Assembly: GCA_004376375.1 (NCBI GenBank)
Contig: SOJX01000127.1
Span: 16,027-80,026, forward strand
Direction: 5' to 3'
DNA from: Planctomycetota bacterium
Lineage (GTDB): Bacteria; Planctomycetota; E44-bin39
Length of the DNA stretch: 64,000 bases
Shown here: positions 11,501 through 18,208 of the stretch, piece after piece
How the letters are laid out: every line of letters begins with the position of its first letter
Position numbering within the stretch: position 1 is the first letter of the stretch
The notes under the pieces: model-generated
Databases searched by the model: none
What the model saw: only the letters and a program-made list of their open reading frames with translations
Told to the model about the DNA's origin: nothing
Translations under genes and position numbers: made by a program

Positions 11501-11624
11501 CAGGATAACGGTTTTCCTGTAATTCGGCAGCCTGCTGAATCACACCTGGATCAATCAACCCAAGCTCAACAGCAACTTTGCCGAACAGGATATCAGTTTG
11601 TGCTCTGGCTTTAACGTTATCCAC
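8583..11624 (-). CDS. Membrane Ser/Thr kinase fused to C-terminal FGE-sulfatase domain
   Basis: 1,013 residues from a GTG start. Order: two N-terminal helical repeats (residues ~10-150, GKVAVELGLI and GEVLIKEGLL motifs, resembling MshEN/GspE-N modules); a zinc ribbon with CEKC and CTKC (~150-180); a full kinase domain (~225-490; GAGGMGTVY, HRDIKPDNIM, DFGLAKN, GTIPFMSPEQ); one membrane helix (IPVAAAIVIAVIIIFIF, ~513-530); a coiled-coil/TPR-like stretch; and a C-terminal formylglycine-generating-enzyme-like domain (~760-1010; GGTFAMGG, RLPTEAEWEYAAKG, GNVWEWCLDWY, VARGGSWF, GFRCVR). In such fusions the FGE-like domain usually acts as an extracytoplasmic ligand or oxidation module rather than a sulfatase activator. 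A consensus-like promoter lies about 95 bp upstream. Confidence 0.9.
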   Translation of the reverse strand: MDNVKARAQTDILFGKVAVELGLIDPGVIQQAAELQENRYPDEPIGEVLIKEGLLTVENLKNILEAQIGKFNELDPDSRLKKEDFIFGRIVVKNKLAAEKQLNECLREQARLAYHGKFVRIGTILVEKGILGPELVRKVLAIQRKTILICEKCLSQYNISNYAPGKKYRCTKCSSILIIPERIETAEVAASIRSLSDIKSPRSDSEFAETKVLDRDGTDPFIGKVIGGCRIETRLGAGGMGTVYRATQLALDKTRAVKILPPAFAEEEAYIERFNREAKNAAQIEHNNVMKIIDFGVQDGTYYIVMEYIDGISLSRFLQEKGPLPENVALDIARQAASGLAAAAKLKIIHRDIKPDNIMLVPSEVDGNYVVKITDFGLAKNTRETASLTQGRVMGTIPFMSPEQCKGEEADHRSDLYSLGITIYAMLTGETPFDAENPHSILLLHISEPPVQPRKLNPKVSRATNALILKLLQKEKENRHQSAAELVDDITEIATGGVPMIQGLSQKSRKKIYIPVAAAIVIAVIIIFIFAGRRGDNGPASPGDAGRRADLQKMKAINELFETMKTSFRNRRFEQAADTLRVLRDIYGSEKQEEIAKLVSEVEKYYSENKSRWEDFHAAKSRAKSSIASGALRKALESYNNAQTFFRKDTHLIAELKNSITQLKKEMRTRYLGLRDTAIAFERDGKWAKALGKWRGAEKTAPSTGDFEFCKRKITSAAKEVENANRFRSLLASAREAIAGRDWEKAALSVNKLKTFGPESAEVKELAMRVRVEEMIKIPGGTFAMGGKSGSADEAPVHQVSLNDYYIDKYEVTNIQFKVFLENEDGYNKRKYWSPEGWRWRLTNEIEKPACWDDPDYDKPYQPVVGISWYEASAYSKWASKRLPTEAEWEYAAKGTNKNKWPWGNSFNPAGCNSREKEEGKPVEVGSFSKGVSPFGCHDMAGNVWEWCLDWYSEDYYREKFQVNPAGPSRGTEKVARGGSWFNAADNLRTTNRLGLDLENRDDETGFRCVRGK

Positions 11625-11717
11625 AGGTCGATCTCAGCACATCGTTTGGAATTGCGCTTGAACCGTGGCCCAGGCAAGGAGTAACTTCAAGTTGTTATGG
11701 CCACATGATGATATATA

Positions 11718-11746
11718 AAACTAGCACAGAAGAATGTATATGTCAA
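11718..11746 (-). promoter_or_regulatory. Sigma-70-type promoter for the kinase-FGE operon
   Basis: On the minus strand a perfect TTGACA (+ strand 11741-11746) is followed by 17 bp and TAGTTT (11718-11723), preceded by TGC as an extended -10. It lies about 95 bp upstream of the GTG at 11624 and reads toward it. No competing gene lies between. Confidence 0.5.
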
Positions 11747-11859
11747 GGATAACCCTTTATCTGTCAATATCTTCCGTGCATATGGGAACCCATTAGTGAC
11801 GAAGCGAACCGCGTTGGTCTCGGAAACGGCGGGCAGTCTCAAGTCCGGGTAGAATTATC

Positions 11860-11888
11860 TTGTAATTTGCAGAAGAGCTGGTTATAAA
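11860..11888 (+). promoter_or_regulatory. Candidate sigma-70 promoter for the HEAT/VWA gene
   Basis: TTGTAA (11860-11865), a 17-bp spacer and TATAAA (11883-11888) sit about 64 bp before the ATG at 11952. Together with the leftward promoter at 11718-11746 this accounts for the 327-bp divergent intergenic region; I see no RNA gene in it. Confidence 0.4.
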
Positions 11889-11951
11889 ATCTCAATTATA
11901 CCAGGAGCCTCTAAATGTAACTTAAATGGACTCTTTTCCGGAGTAACGACT

Positions 11952-13274
11952 ATGGTTAGCAGACGTTTTCTATGTATTCTGCTGTTCTCCTGTGTCTTCG
12001 CAACGGCTGCATTGGCAGGATTGTCCAAGGCCAAAAAGGAATTCTCAAAAGCCTTCAAAGCGAAGGATTTCAGCCGTGCCGGCAAAGCTCTCAAAGAAGC
12101 CGCAGCTGACGACGGAAAGAAATCAGCCGAATGGATAATAAAAACCGTCACCAAGCGTAAAAACCATATTATTTACCGGGCCGGTGTGGAAGCGCTCAAG
12201 TCAATGAAAAGCAATGATGCAATAGGATACATATGCAAACAGGCCAGGGGACGCTCCATCGAGTCGAAGATCCTCTGCGTAAACGCAATGGCTGAGATGT
12301 CGGATGAAACAACCGCCAAGGTTCTCCAATTGATGCTGGGCGACAAAGATGAAACCGTCGTTCGCGAAGTCGTCCTTGCGATCGGCGAGCGCAAGCTGCG
12401 CGACGGAGTCGGCAAGCTCATCGAAACTCTGAAGAAGTACGAAAAGAGCAGGGGGCGGACCTATGCCTGTATCCTCAGGGCGCTGACGAGGATCGCATAC
12501 CTTGGAGACGAGCTTACGACCGCGGCCCAGTGGAAGGATTTCTGGGAGCGTGAAAAGCCCAGGAACATTGACGACCCGTTGCAGGAAGGCGGTGTCTGGA
12601 GAAGGAGAAAGCTGAGGGCCCTGAGAGGACTTCCGAATCTGTTCGGGACATCCGTTGAATCAAAGCGCGTACTTTTCATTATTGACAGTTCCGGCGCGAT
12701 GGAGCTTTGCGTTGACAATTCTTCCGTCGCAAGGAAGGCGGATGAAGGGATTACGAAGGATGCGCGGTGGTTTCATGCGCGGGACGAGCTCCTGAAAACG
12801 ATCAGGCAGCTTGACAAGTCGGCCAAATTTGACGTCATGCTGTGCCCCAAGTCGCCTTCCTCGTGCTTCGGCAAGCTTAAGCCCGCCACGAAAAAAAATG
12901 TTGAAAAAGTGGTGAAATTTCTCGAAGAGGCTGAAACCGAAACGTCCGGCAGACCGAATCTCAAGAAAGCGCTCGAAAAAGCCAGGGCCTGCAAGGACGT
13001 TACCAGCATGTTCATCATTCTCGGCGGCGCTCCCCTTGACGAGGCTACGGGTCCCGGCGGGACATGCGATGAAGCCATGGGAGGCGTTGTAGACGCGTTT
13101 CTCGGTGAAAACGTTTTCTGGAAAATTCAGGTAAACGTGTTCTCCTACACCAGGCCGGATTCACAGGAAGATTCGGCAAGGAAGCTATGGGCGGATTTCC
13201 TCGAGTATTCAAAAAAGTTCGCCGAGTCCAGCGACGGCTTCTTCAAAGGACTTCCAAAATCTCGCAACCGGTAA
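11952..13274 (+). CDS. Secreted HEAT-repeat and von Willebrand A-like protein
   Basis: 440 residues with a clear signal peptide (FLCILLFSCVFATAALA, cleavage after about residue 22). Residues ~25-200 are alpha-helical with HEAT-like periodicity (AGVEALKSMKSNDAIGYI, VLQLMLGDKDETVVREVVLAIGE). From about 235 a VWA-type fold begins with RVLFIIDSSGAM, ending in FIILGGAPLDE and a final helix. The metal-ion adhesion motif is degenerate: DSSGAM has DxSxA, where DxSxS is canonical, so divalent-metal ligand binding may be lost. Role unknown; proteins of this architecture are frequent beside kinases in planctomycete-like genomes. Convergent with the transporter gene 68 bp downstream. Confidence 0.75.
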   Translation: MVSRRFLCILLFSCVFATAALAGLSKAKKEFSKAFKAKDFSRAGKALKEAAADDGKKSAEWIIKTVTKRKNHIIYRAGVEALKSMKSNDAIGYICKQARGRSIESKILCVNAMAEMSDETTAKVLQLMLGDKDETVVREVVLAIGERKLRDGVGKLIETLKKYEKSRGRTYACILRALTRIAYLGDELTTAAQWKDFWEREKPRNIDDPLQEGGVWRRRKLRALRGLPNLFGTSVESKRVLFIIDSSGAMELCVDNSSVARKADEGITKDARWFHARDELLKTIRQLDKSAKFDVMLCPKSPSSCFGKLKPATKKNVEKVVKFLEEAETETSGRPNLKKALEKARACKDVTSMFIILGGAPLDEATGPGGTCDEAMGGVVDAFLGENVFWKIQVNVFSYTRPDSQEDSARKLWADFLEYSKKFAESSDGFFKGLPKSRNR

Positions 13275-13342
13275 GGCAGCAACGATAACAGGCGACACCT
13301 GATTATATGACTGCCCGGATATGCCCGGACATAATCCAGCCT

Positions 13343-15631
13343 TTATCCGCCATTACCCGCGCCGCCTTCGACGGGCGGGAGGCCTTTTTTCCCCTTGACG
13401 TAAGCGCGGGCGGCCTCGATTATCATCCATATCTCCAGCACGAGCAGGATAATTGTCGTTATGGTCAGAATGATGTACCTCACCTGCTCGTCGGAATCTA
13501 TCTTCCGGATGAATTCGAGCAGCTTTATGATAAGCGCCCACGTGGTTATTACGATGAGGAACACCATGGGAACGAGGGCGTAGATACTGTTTACGCCACG
13601 CTTGATCAGATAGATCGTGATAACCAGCAGCACGAGGCCCGCGAGCATCTGGTTCGCCGCTCCGAAGACGGGCCAGAGAATCATTCCGCCCGACCCGCCG
13701 CCGATAAAGGCAAGTATCGCCGCGCTGCCGACCGCGATTATGGCCGCTGGATGTTTTCCGCCGATTACGGGAACTTTCACAATGCCCGCAATCTCGCCGA
13801 TTATGTAGCGCTGGATACGCATCGCTGAATCGAGCGTGGTCGCGGCGAAGCTGACGACGATAACGCTTATCATCGCGGCCGCGAGTGGGATAGGTATCCC
13901 GACCACGCCGGCGAACTTTGACGAGCCCCAGATGAACGCGCCCACTTTCGCCCCCAGGCCGTTTGCCGCAGTCCACGACGCGTAATGTAATTTCCATTCC
14001 GCGAGGCTCGAGAAGCCGGCGGTGCATGCGATTATCACGACGGTCGCGAGCGCCCCCTCGAGAAGCATCGAGCCGTAACCGATGGAAAGCGCGTCCTTTT
14101 CGTTGTTTAGCTGTTTGACGGTCGTGCCGGACGACGCGAACGCGTGGAACCCGCTGATCGCGCCGCAGGCGACAATGACGAACATGAACGGAATCCAGTT
14201 CGGCGCACCTGCGGCATTTTCGATATTCACCGCCGGCGCAACGATAGCCGGGGCGCTTATGACAAGCCCAATAACGATAATCGCAAGGCCCAGATAAAGC
14301 TCGTGCGAGTTGATGTAGTCCCGCGGCTGGAGCAGCACCTGAACAGGAAGGATCGAGGCAATGTAAACGTAAATAAAGAGAATGATAATCCAGACGGTCA
14401 ACGAATTCAGCCAGCTAACGCCGAAAAGTTTCAGGAAATGGATGTTGCTGTAGAAGAACGCGCGGTAGACGGGTTTCTCGATACCCATTATGTCCCACTG
14501 GAGCTCGGTCACGGCCGAGGCCATGGCAATTCCGCGTTTTTTCTTCTTGTCAACCTGGAGCTTGATTCCTTTACCCGGTTTGAACCTATACGTCTCGTCC
14601 CCCTTCTTTATTTCGATCCATTTACGAACGTTGTTCTTGAAGGACTCCGCAACAATTTCGCCGCCAACAATGTTGTTGTCTGTATCCCTGAATGACTTCG
14701 CAGTAATTTCGCGGCTGATAACTCTATTGTCAATGTTTTTGAAAGACTCCGCAACAATTTCATCGCCTTCAACTGTATTGTCTATTGTTACGCTTGCCTG
14801 AAGCGAGAGACCTTTTCCGGTGGCATAGCGCGGTGCAAGCTCGTCGAATACGCCATAGATGCGCTCAGCGGCAAACCCGCCTTTAACAGCCAGTTCCTTG
14901 TTCACCTCCTCTGCCGACTTGCCGTCCTTGAGGTCGGCAATCGCCTTTTCGACCTGCGCTCGCTCCGGGTGCGAAATCTCCACACCGCTTATGGTATCGA
15001 AGGAGATCGGCAGGCGCGTACCGATGAAGATTGTGACGTACATCAGGGCGAGGGCGATAATCGCGATGACGTGGAAGTTCACTTTTCTCTTGTGCACCAT
15101 GTATGCGAACCATACGGCGATGGGCAGCTCCACCCATATCGGAAACACGCATGCGGGATACATCCGGAAAAGTACGGAGATGAGAAACGCAAAGACCGCG
15201 GCGACTACCCAGATGAGCACGAACACCACGAATACAAAGAGCGTGCGCACGCGGGCGCCGACGATGTCCGCGCTCGCGTCGGCGATGGACTTTCCGCGGG
15301 CGCGGGCGGATATTACCAGCGCGCCGAAGTCGTGGATCCCGCCCATGAAGATGGGACCGAGGAAGATCCATATAAACGCGGGCAACCATCCCCATATCAC
15401 CCCGATAGCCGGGCCCACGATAGGCCCCGCGCCGGCAATGGTGGTAAAGTGGTGCCCGAAAAGGATACTCCTGTTCGTCGGCACGTAGTCCACACCGTCT
15501 TCAAGCTGGTGCGACGGTACGTCGGTAGTGTCGCGGAGGCCGAATATTTTGCGGCTCAAAAACCTGCCGTAGAAACGGTAAGCCAGGATGTAGCCGAGAA
15601 ACGCGATAGCGGCAAGTATTATCGAGTTCAT
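13343..15631 (-). CDS. cstA: CstA-family carbon starvation / peptide-pyruvate transporter
   Basis: 762 residues, polytopic inner-membrane protein. CstA hallmarks are visible: the N-terminal AYRFYGRFLSRKIF helix, VDYVPTNRSILFGHHF, TIAGAGPIVGPAIGVIWGW, IHDFGALVISARARGKSI, GAISGFHAFASSGTT, AATTLDSAMRIQRYII, and a C-terminal LWPVFGAANQMLAGL. Family members import peptides or pyruvate during carbon limitation. A soluble insertion between membrane segments (about residues 215-370) carries three tandem 17-residue repeats (see repeat entry) that I do not recognise from typical CstA. ATG start with GGAGG 10 bases upstream. Monocistronic on the minus strand and divergent from the sigma-factor region. 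Confidence 0.93.
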   Translation of the reverse strand: MNSIILAAIAFLGYILAYRFYGRFLSRKIFGLRDTTDVPSHQLEDGVDYVPTNRSILFGHHFTTIAGAGPIVGPAIGVIWGWLPAFIWIFLGPIFMGGIHDFGALVISARARGKSIADASADIVGARVRTLFVFVVFVLIWVVAAVFAFLISVLFRMYPACVFPIWVELPIAVWFAYMVHKRKVNFHVIAIIALALMYVTIFIGTRLPISFDTISGVEISHPERAQVEKAIADLKDGKSAEEVNKELAVKGGFAAERIYGVFDELAPRYATGKGLSLQASVTIDNTVEGDEIVAESFKNIDNRVISREITAKSFRDTDNNIVGGEIVAESFKNNVRKWIEIKKGDETYRFKPGKGIKLQVDKKKKRGIAMASAVTELQWDIMGIEKPVYRAFFYSNIHFLKLFGVSWLNSLTVWIIILFIYVYIASILPVQVLLQPRDYINSHELYLGLAIIVIGLVISAPAIVAPAVNIENAAGAPNWIPFMFVIVACGAISGFHAFASSGTTVKQLNNEKDALSIGYGSMLLEGALATVVIIACTAGFSSLAEWKLHYASWTAANGLGAKVGAFIWGSSKFAGVVGIPIPLAAAMISVIVVSFAATTLDSAMRIQRYIIGEIAGIVKVPVIGGKHPAAIIAVGSAAILAFIGGGSGGMILWPVFGAANQMLAGLVLLVITIYLIKRGVNSIYALVPMVFLIVITTWALIIKLLEFIRKIDSDEQVRYIILTITTIILLVLEIWMIIEAARAYVKGKKGLPPVEGGAGNGG
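14634..14782 (-). repeat. Three 51-bp tandem repeats inside cstA
   Basis: Units at about 14732-14782, 14681-14731 and 14634-14680 (the last slightly shorter) encode DNTVEGDEIVAESFKNI, DNRVISREITAKSFRDT and DNNIVGGEIVAESFKN. Each keeps DN(T/R/N), E-I-x-A and SF(K/R). The repeat is in frame, so unit number can change without breaking the gene. It lies in the extramembrane insertion of the transporter. Confidence 0.8.
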
Positions 15632-15682
15632 GTGGGCCGTCCTCCATGAATTTAACGATTATTGAAATACCGCAATACGGGT

Positions 15683-15823
15683 CGAATTGCAAGAAAAAAT
15701 AGTTACCGGTTTCTCCCGCGCGAGGAAGTGGCTGGGTATGTGCAGGATAAGTATGAAATCGAGGACGAAATCCGGAAACTTTGGCGTATTCTTTGTAATC
15801 GAAAACACTTACAGCCGCCATGA
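15683..15823 (+). pseudogene. Remnant of a second sigma factor: 3' end only
   Basis: Read in the frame ending at TGA 15821-15823, this stretch translates as ...RKNSYRFLPREEVAGYVQ then DKYEIEDEIRKLWRILCN plus a short tail. The intact sigma factor 0.9 kb downstream ends YRYLLRQEVAACVEK then PSEIEDEIRDLWHILAQ, so the two C-termini align without gaps over about 33 residues. No sigma region 2 or start codon precedes it. Hence it is a decayed or recombined paralogue remnant, sitting between cstA and the intact copy. Confidence 0.75.
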
Positions 15824-15877
15824 AATCTGAGATTTATTGTCGGAGTATTCCTTTTTTTCAGTATATAGAAGTAGCAC

Positions 15878-15907
15878 TTGAACCTTTAACCATCAATGCG
15901 ATATAAT
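15878..15907 (+). promoter_or_regulatory. Sigma-70-type promoter for the ECF-like sigma factor
   Basis: TTGAAC (15878-15883), an 18-bp spacer and a perfect TATAAT (15902-15907) lie 35 bp before the GTG at 15943. It is placed between the pseudogene remnant and the intact gene. Confidence 0.5.
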
Positions 15908-15942
15908 CTTGAGGTGAATAAAAGTGCGAATGTTTCGAACCT

Positions 15943-16704
15943 GTGAAAAAGGAAATCGATTTGTCGAGTGATACGGAAATCGGCGGCCATAATCATGCGT
16001 TCATGAACACGCCATGGACGGATATCCTGAGCATGAAAATGCTCTCGCAGGACGACCGCCGGGGGAAACTGGACTCCCTCTTCCGAAAGTACTGGCGCCC
16101 GGTCTATTTCTTCATCCGCCGCAAAGGGAAGGGCAACGAGGAAGCCAAGGACCTCGCCCAGGCTTTCTTCGCGAAAATGATCGACGTCGATATTGTAAAC
16201 AGGGCTAATCCCGACAAGGGCAGGTTCAGGAATTATCTCCTCGCTTCGGTCACGAGGTTTATTGCTTCGCCCGAGGGGAGGAAAACCGAGGGTAAACTCT
16301 CGTACCCGAAAGGCACGGCTTTTATACATCAGATGTCATCGGAAGACATGCCCGACATCGAGCCTTCGCACGACGCCACGCCCGAAAAGGAATTCAACCG
16401 CCAGTGGGCGATCTCCCTCCTTAATAATATCCTCACGAAGCTCAGGGAAATGTGCGAGTCCGCAAACTCTCCCGACAGCTTCACCGTTTTCGAAAAACGC
16501 CTGCTCACCGGCACGTCGCCCTACGGCGCAAACATGAGAATCGCGGACGAGATGGGAATCAAGGTAAGTGAGGTTGAAGCCCATTATAAAAAAGCGCTTC
16601 GCTGGTACCGCTACCTGCTCAGGCAGGAAGTGGCCGCGTGCGTGGAAAAACCGTCCGAAATCGAGGACGAGATCCGAGACCTCTGGCATATCCTCGCCCA
16701 GTAA
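15943..16704 (+). CDS. ECF-type RNA polymerase sigma factor
   Basis: 253 residues from GTG; an in-frame TAA at 15919 limits the start upstream. Region 2 is recognisable in FRKYWRPVYFFIRRKG and EEAKDLAQAFFAKMI (residues ~40-85), followed by GRFRNYLLASVTRF. A linker of about 90 residues precedes a region-4-like helix-turn-helix (MRIADEMGIKVSEVEAHYKKALRWYRYLL, ~200-230). The W-x-x-V-Y-x-F-I-R pattern with D-L-A-Q-x-F-F is typical of ECF sigma factors of planctomycete-like genomes that lie next to Ser/Thr kinases and are thought to be regulated by them. No anti-sigma factor is adjacent; the kinase at 18.2 kb is a plausible partner. Confidence 0.8.
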   Translation: MKKEIDLSSDTEIGGHNHAFMNTPWTDILSMKMLSQDDRRGKLDSLFRKYWRPVYFFIRRKGKGNEEAKDLAQAFFAKMIDVDIVNRANPDKGRFRNYLLASVTRFIASPEGRKTEGKLSYPKGTAFIHQMSSEDMPDIEPSHDATPEKEFNRQWAISLLNNILTKLREMCESANSPDSFTVFEKRLLTGTSPYGANMRIADEMGIKVSEVEAHYKKALRWYRYLLRQEVAACVEKPSEIEDEIRDLWHILAQ

Positions 16705-16841
16705 GAAGAGTTAGAGCCTTCAAATAATCCGGGGAAAAACCGGGTTTTCTTGGCAAAATTCGCCGTTTTCATGTTAAATAGAATAGAAGATACTATACGT
16801 CGAACAGTAATCTGAAGACACATTAACGGAGGAATTACGCT

Positions 16842-18146
16842 ATGAAGAAAACCATGTTAAGGCTAATCGTTATTGCCCTGGCCGTCATGCTGACCGTACC
16901 GGCACTGGCGCAGGACAGGGAAGACGGCGACAAAGGAGATCGTGAAAAGAGCGGCATCGATATTGATGTGATCATAAAAGCCTTCAAGGAAGCCGGGATG
17001 ACCGACGAGCAGATCAGACCGGCCCTGGGCGGTATGCGCAGGGTCATAGTTGAACTGAAGGAATGGGATAAGGAAGACGGCGACTTCAAGCTGAGCGAAG
17101 AGCTTCAGAAATACTTCGAAGATGAAGTCGGCCTTACCGAGGAACAGATCAAGCTCGTAATCGGATGCGCCCGCCGCCTCGCCTGGAGCCGGGAAGACTC
17201 GGACCGCAGGCGCGGTGAGAAAACCGACAGGGCAAAGAAGACAGACCCTCTTGACTGGCTCCCGAAGGCTCTCAAAGAGAGAGGCGAACTCACCGACGAG
17301 CAGCTCAGACCGGCCATGCTCGGACTGCGCAGGGTCATGGGCGAACTGGGGAAATGGAACGAGGAAGACGGCGACTTCGAGTTGAGCGAAGAGCTCAGAA
17401 AGTACTTTGAAGATGAAGTCGGCCTCAACGAAGAACAGATCGAACTGGTGATCAATTGCGCACGCCGCGCCCTCCTCAGCCTTAAGGATACGGACCGCAA
17501 GCGCGACGACAAAGCTGAGCAGCCTTCGAGCGACTGGGTCCCGAAGGTACTCAAAGAGAGGGGCGAACTCACGGACGAGCAGCTCAGAGCGACCATGGGC
17601 GGACTGCGCAGAGTTATGCACGAGCTGAAGGAATGGAATAAGGAAGACGGCGACTTCGAGTTGAGCGAAGGGCTCAGAAAATACTTCGAAGATGAAGTAG
17701 GTCTCACCGAGGAGCAGATCAAGCTTGTGATCGGATGCGCGAGCCGCCTCGCCTACAGCCGCGAGAATGTCTCGGACCGCAAGCGCGGCGAGAAAACCGA
17801 CAAAGCAGGTGAGAAGAAGCCTGAAAGGACGCGCGAAGTAGATATGGCCGACATCTTCAAGAGACTGGGCGTCGATGACGTGGCGTTTGCAGAATTGCAA
17901 AAAGCCCTCAAGGACGCCGAACTTTCTGACGAGCAGATTGAAAAGGCCCTGGGTGGCATACTCAGAATCGCTTATGGAGTGAAGGCAGCGGGCGATGACG
18001 AATATGAGCTGGACGAACGAATGAAGAAATACCTCGAAGACGAGGTCGGCCTTACTGACGAGCAGATCGAAGAGGTCGTGAAACTCGCGAAGCGGATCGC
18101 CGAAGGCCTGCCCGAGCGTGGGAATGAAAGAGGCCGCGGGCGATAG
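16842..18146 (+). CDS. Secreted acidic protein built of four helical repeats
   Basis: 434 residues with a clear signal peptide (LRLIVIALAVMLTVPALAQ). The mature part is four copies of a ~75-residue unit: helix LKERGELTDEQLR, helix GGLRRVMxELKEW, an acidic turn EEDGDFELSEEL, helix RKYFEDEVGLTEEQI, and helix xLVIxCARRLA, joined by charged linkers (DRKRGEKTDKA). No known domain is recognised. ATG with GGAGG 9 bases upstream. The next gene, a membrane kinase, ends in the same unit, so this protein may be a partner or competitor of the kinase's outer domain. Highly charged (KE/DR-rich) overall. Confidence 0.75.
   Translation: MKKTMLRLIVIALAVMLTVPALAQDREDGDKGDREKSGIDIDVIIKAFKEAGMTDEQIRPALGGMRRVIVELKEWDKEDGDFKLSEELQKYFEDEVGLTEEQIKLVIGCARRLAWSREDSDRRRGEKTDRAKKTDPLDWLPKALKERGELTDEQLRPAMLGLRRVMGELGKWNEEDGDFELSEELRKYFEDEVGLNEEQIELVINCARRALLSLKDTDRKRDDKAEQPSSDWVPKVLKERGELTDEQLRATMGGLRRVMHELKEWNKEDGDFELSEGLRKYFEDEVGLTEEQIKLVIGCASRLAYSRENVSDRKRGEKTDKAGEKKPERTREVDMADIFKRLGVDDVAFAELQKALKDAELSDEQIEKALGGILRIAYGVKAAGDDEYELDERMKKYLEDEVGLTDEQIEEVVKLAKRIAEGLPERGNERGRGR
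16944..18117 (+). repeat. Four-unit protein repeat, with a fifth unit in the next gene
   Basis: Units begin near 16944, 17250, 17530 and 17890; the second and third are close at DNA level, sharing blocks such as GACGGCGACTTCGAGTTGAG. A fifth copy lies at about 20045-20280 at the 3' end of the kinase gene. Unequal crossing-over between the repeats is a likely source of copy-number change. Confidence 0.75.
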
Positions 18147-18173
18147 TCCGGCGATTCGTTCAGGAAATATCAG

Positions 18174-18201
18174 GCCGCATCCGGCTTCGTCCGGATGCGG
18201 C
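18174..18201 (+). terminator. Perfect 11-bp hairpin between repeat-protein and kinase genes
   Basis: GCCGCATCCGG, loop CTTCGT, CCGGATGCGGC. There is no T-tract, so it is not a textbook intrinsic terminator. It starts 28 bp after one stop codon and ends 8 bp before the first ATG of the kinase. It could protect the 3' end of the upstream mRNA or reduce read-through or translation of the kinase. Confidence 0.5.
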
Positions 18202-18208
18202 AATCGTT

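Noticed and set aside
8583..11624. True sulfatase-activating role for the FGE-like domain
   Set aside because: No sulfatase gene is nearby and the domain is joined to a kinase through a membrane helix, which fits a sensory role better.
17040..18030. EF-hand calcium loops in the acidic turns (EEDGDFELSEE) of the repeat protein
   Set aside because: The acidic residues do not fall at positions 1, 3, 5 and 12 of a canonical EF-hand loop.
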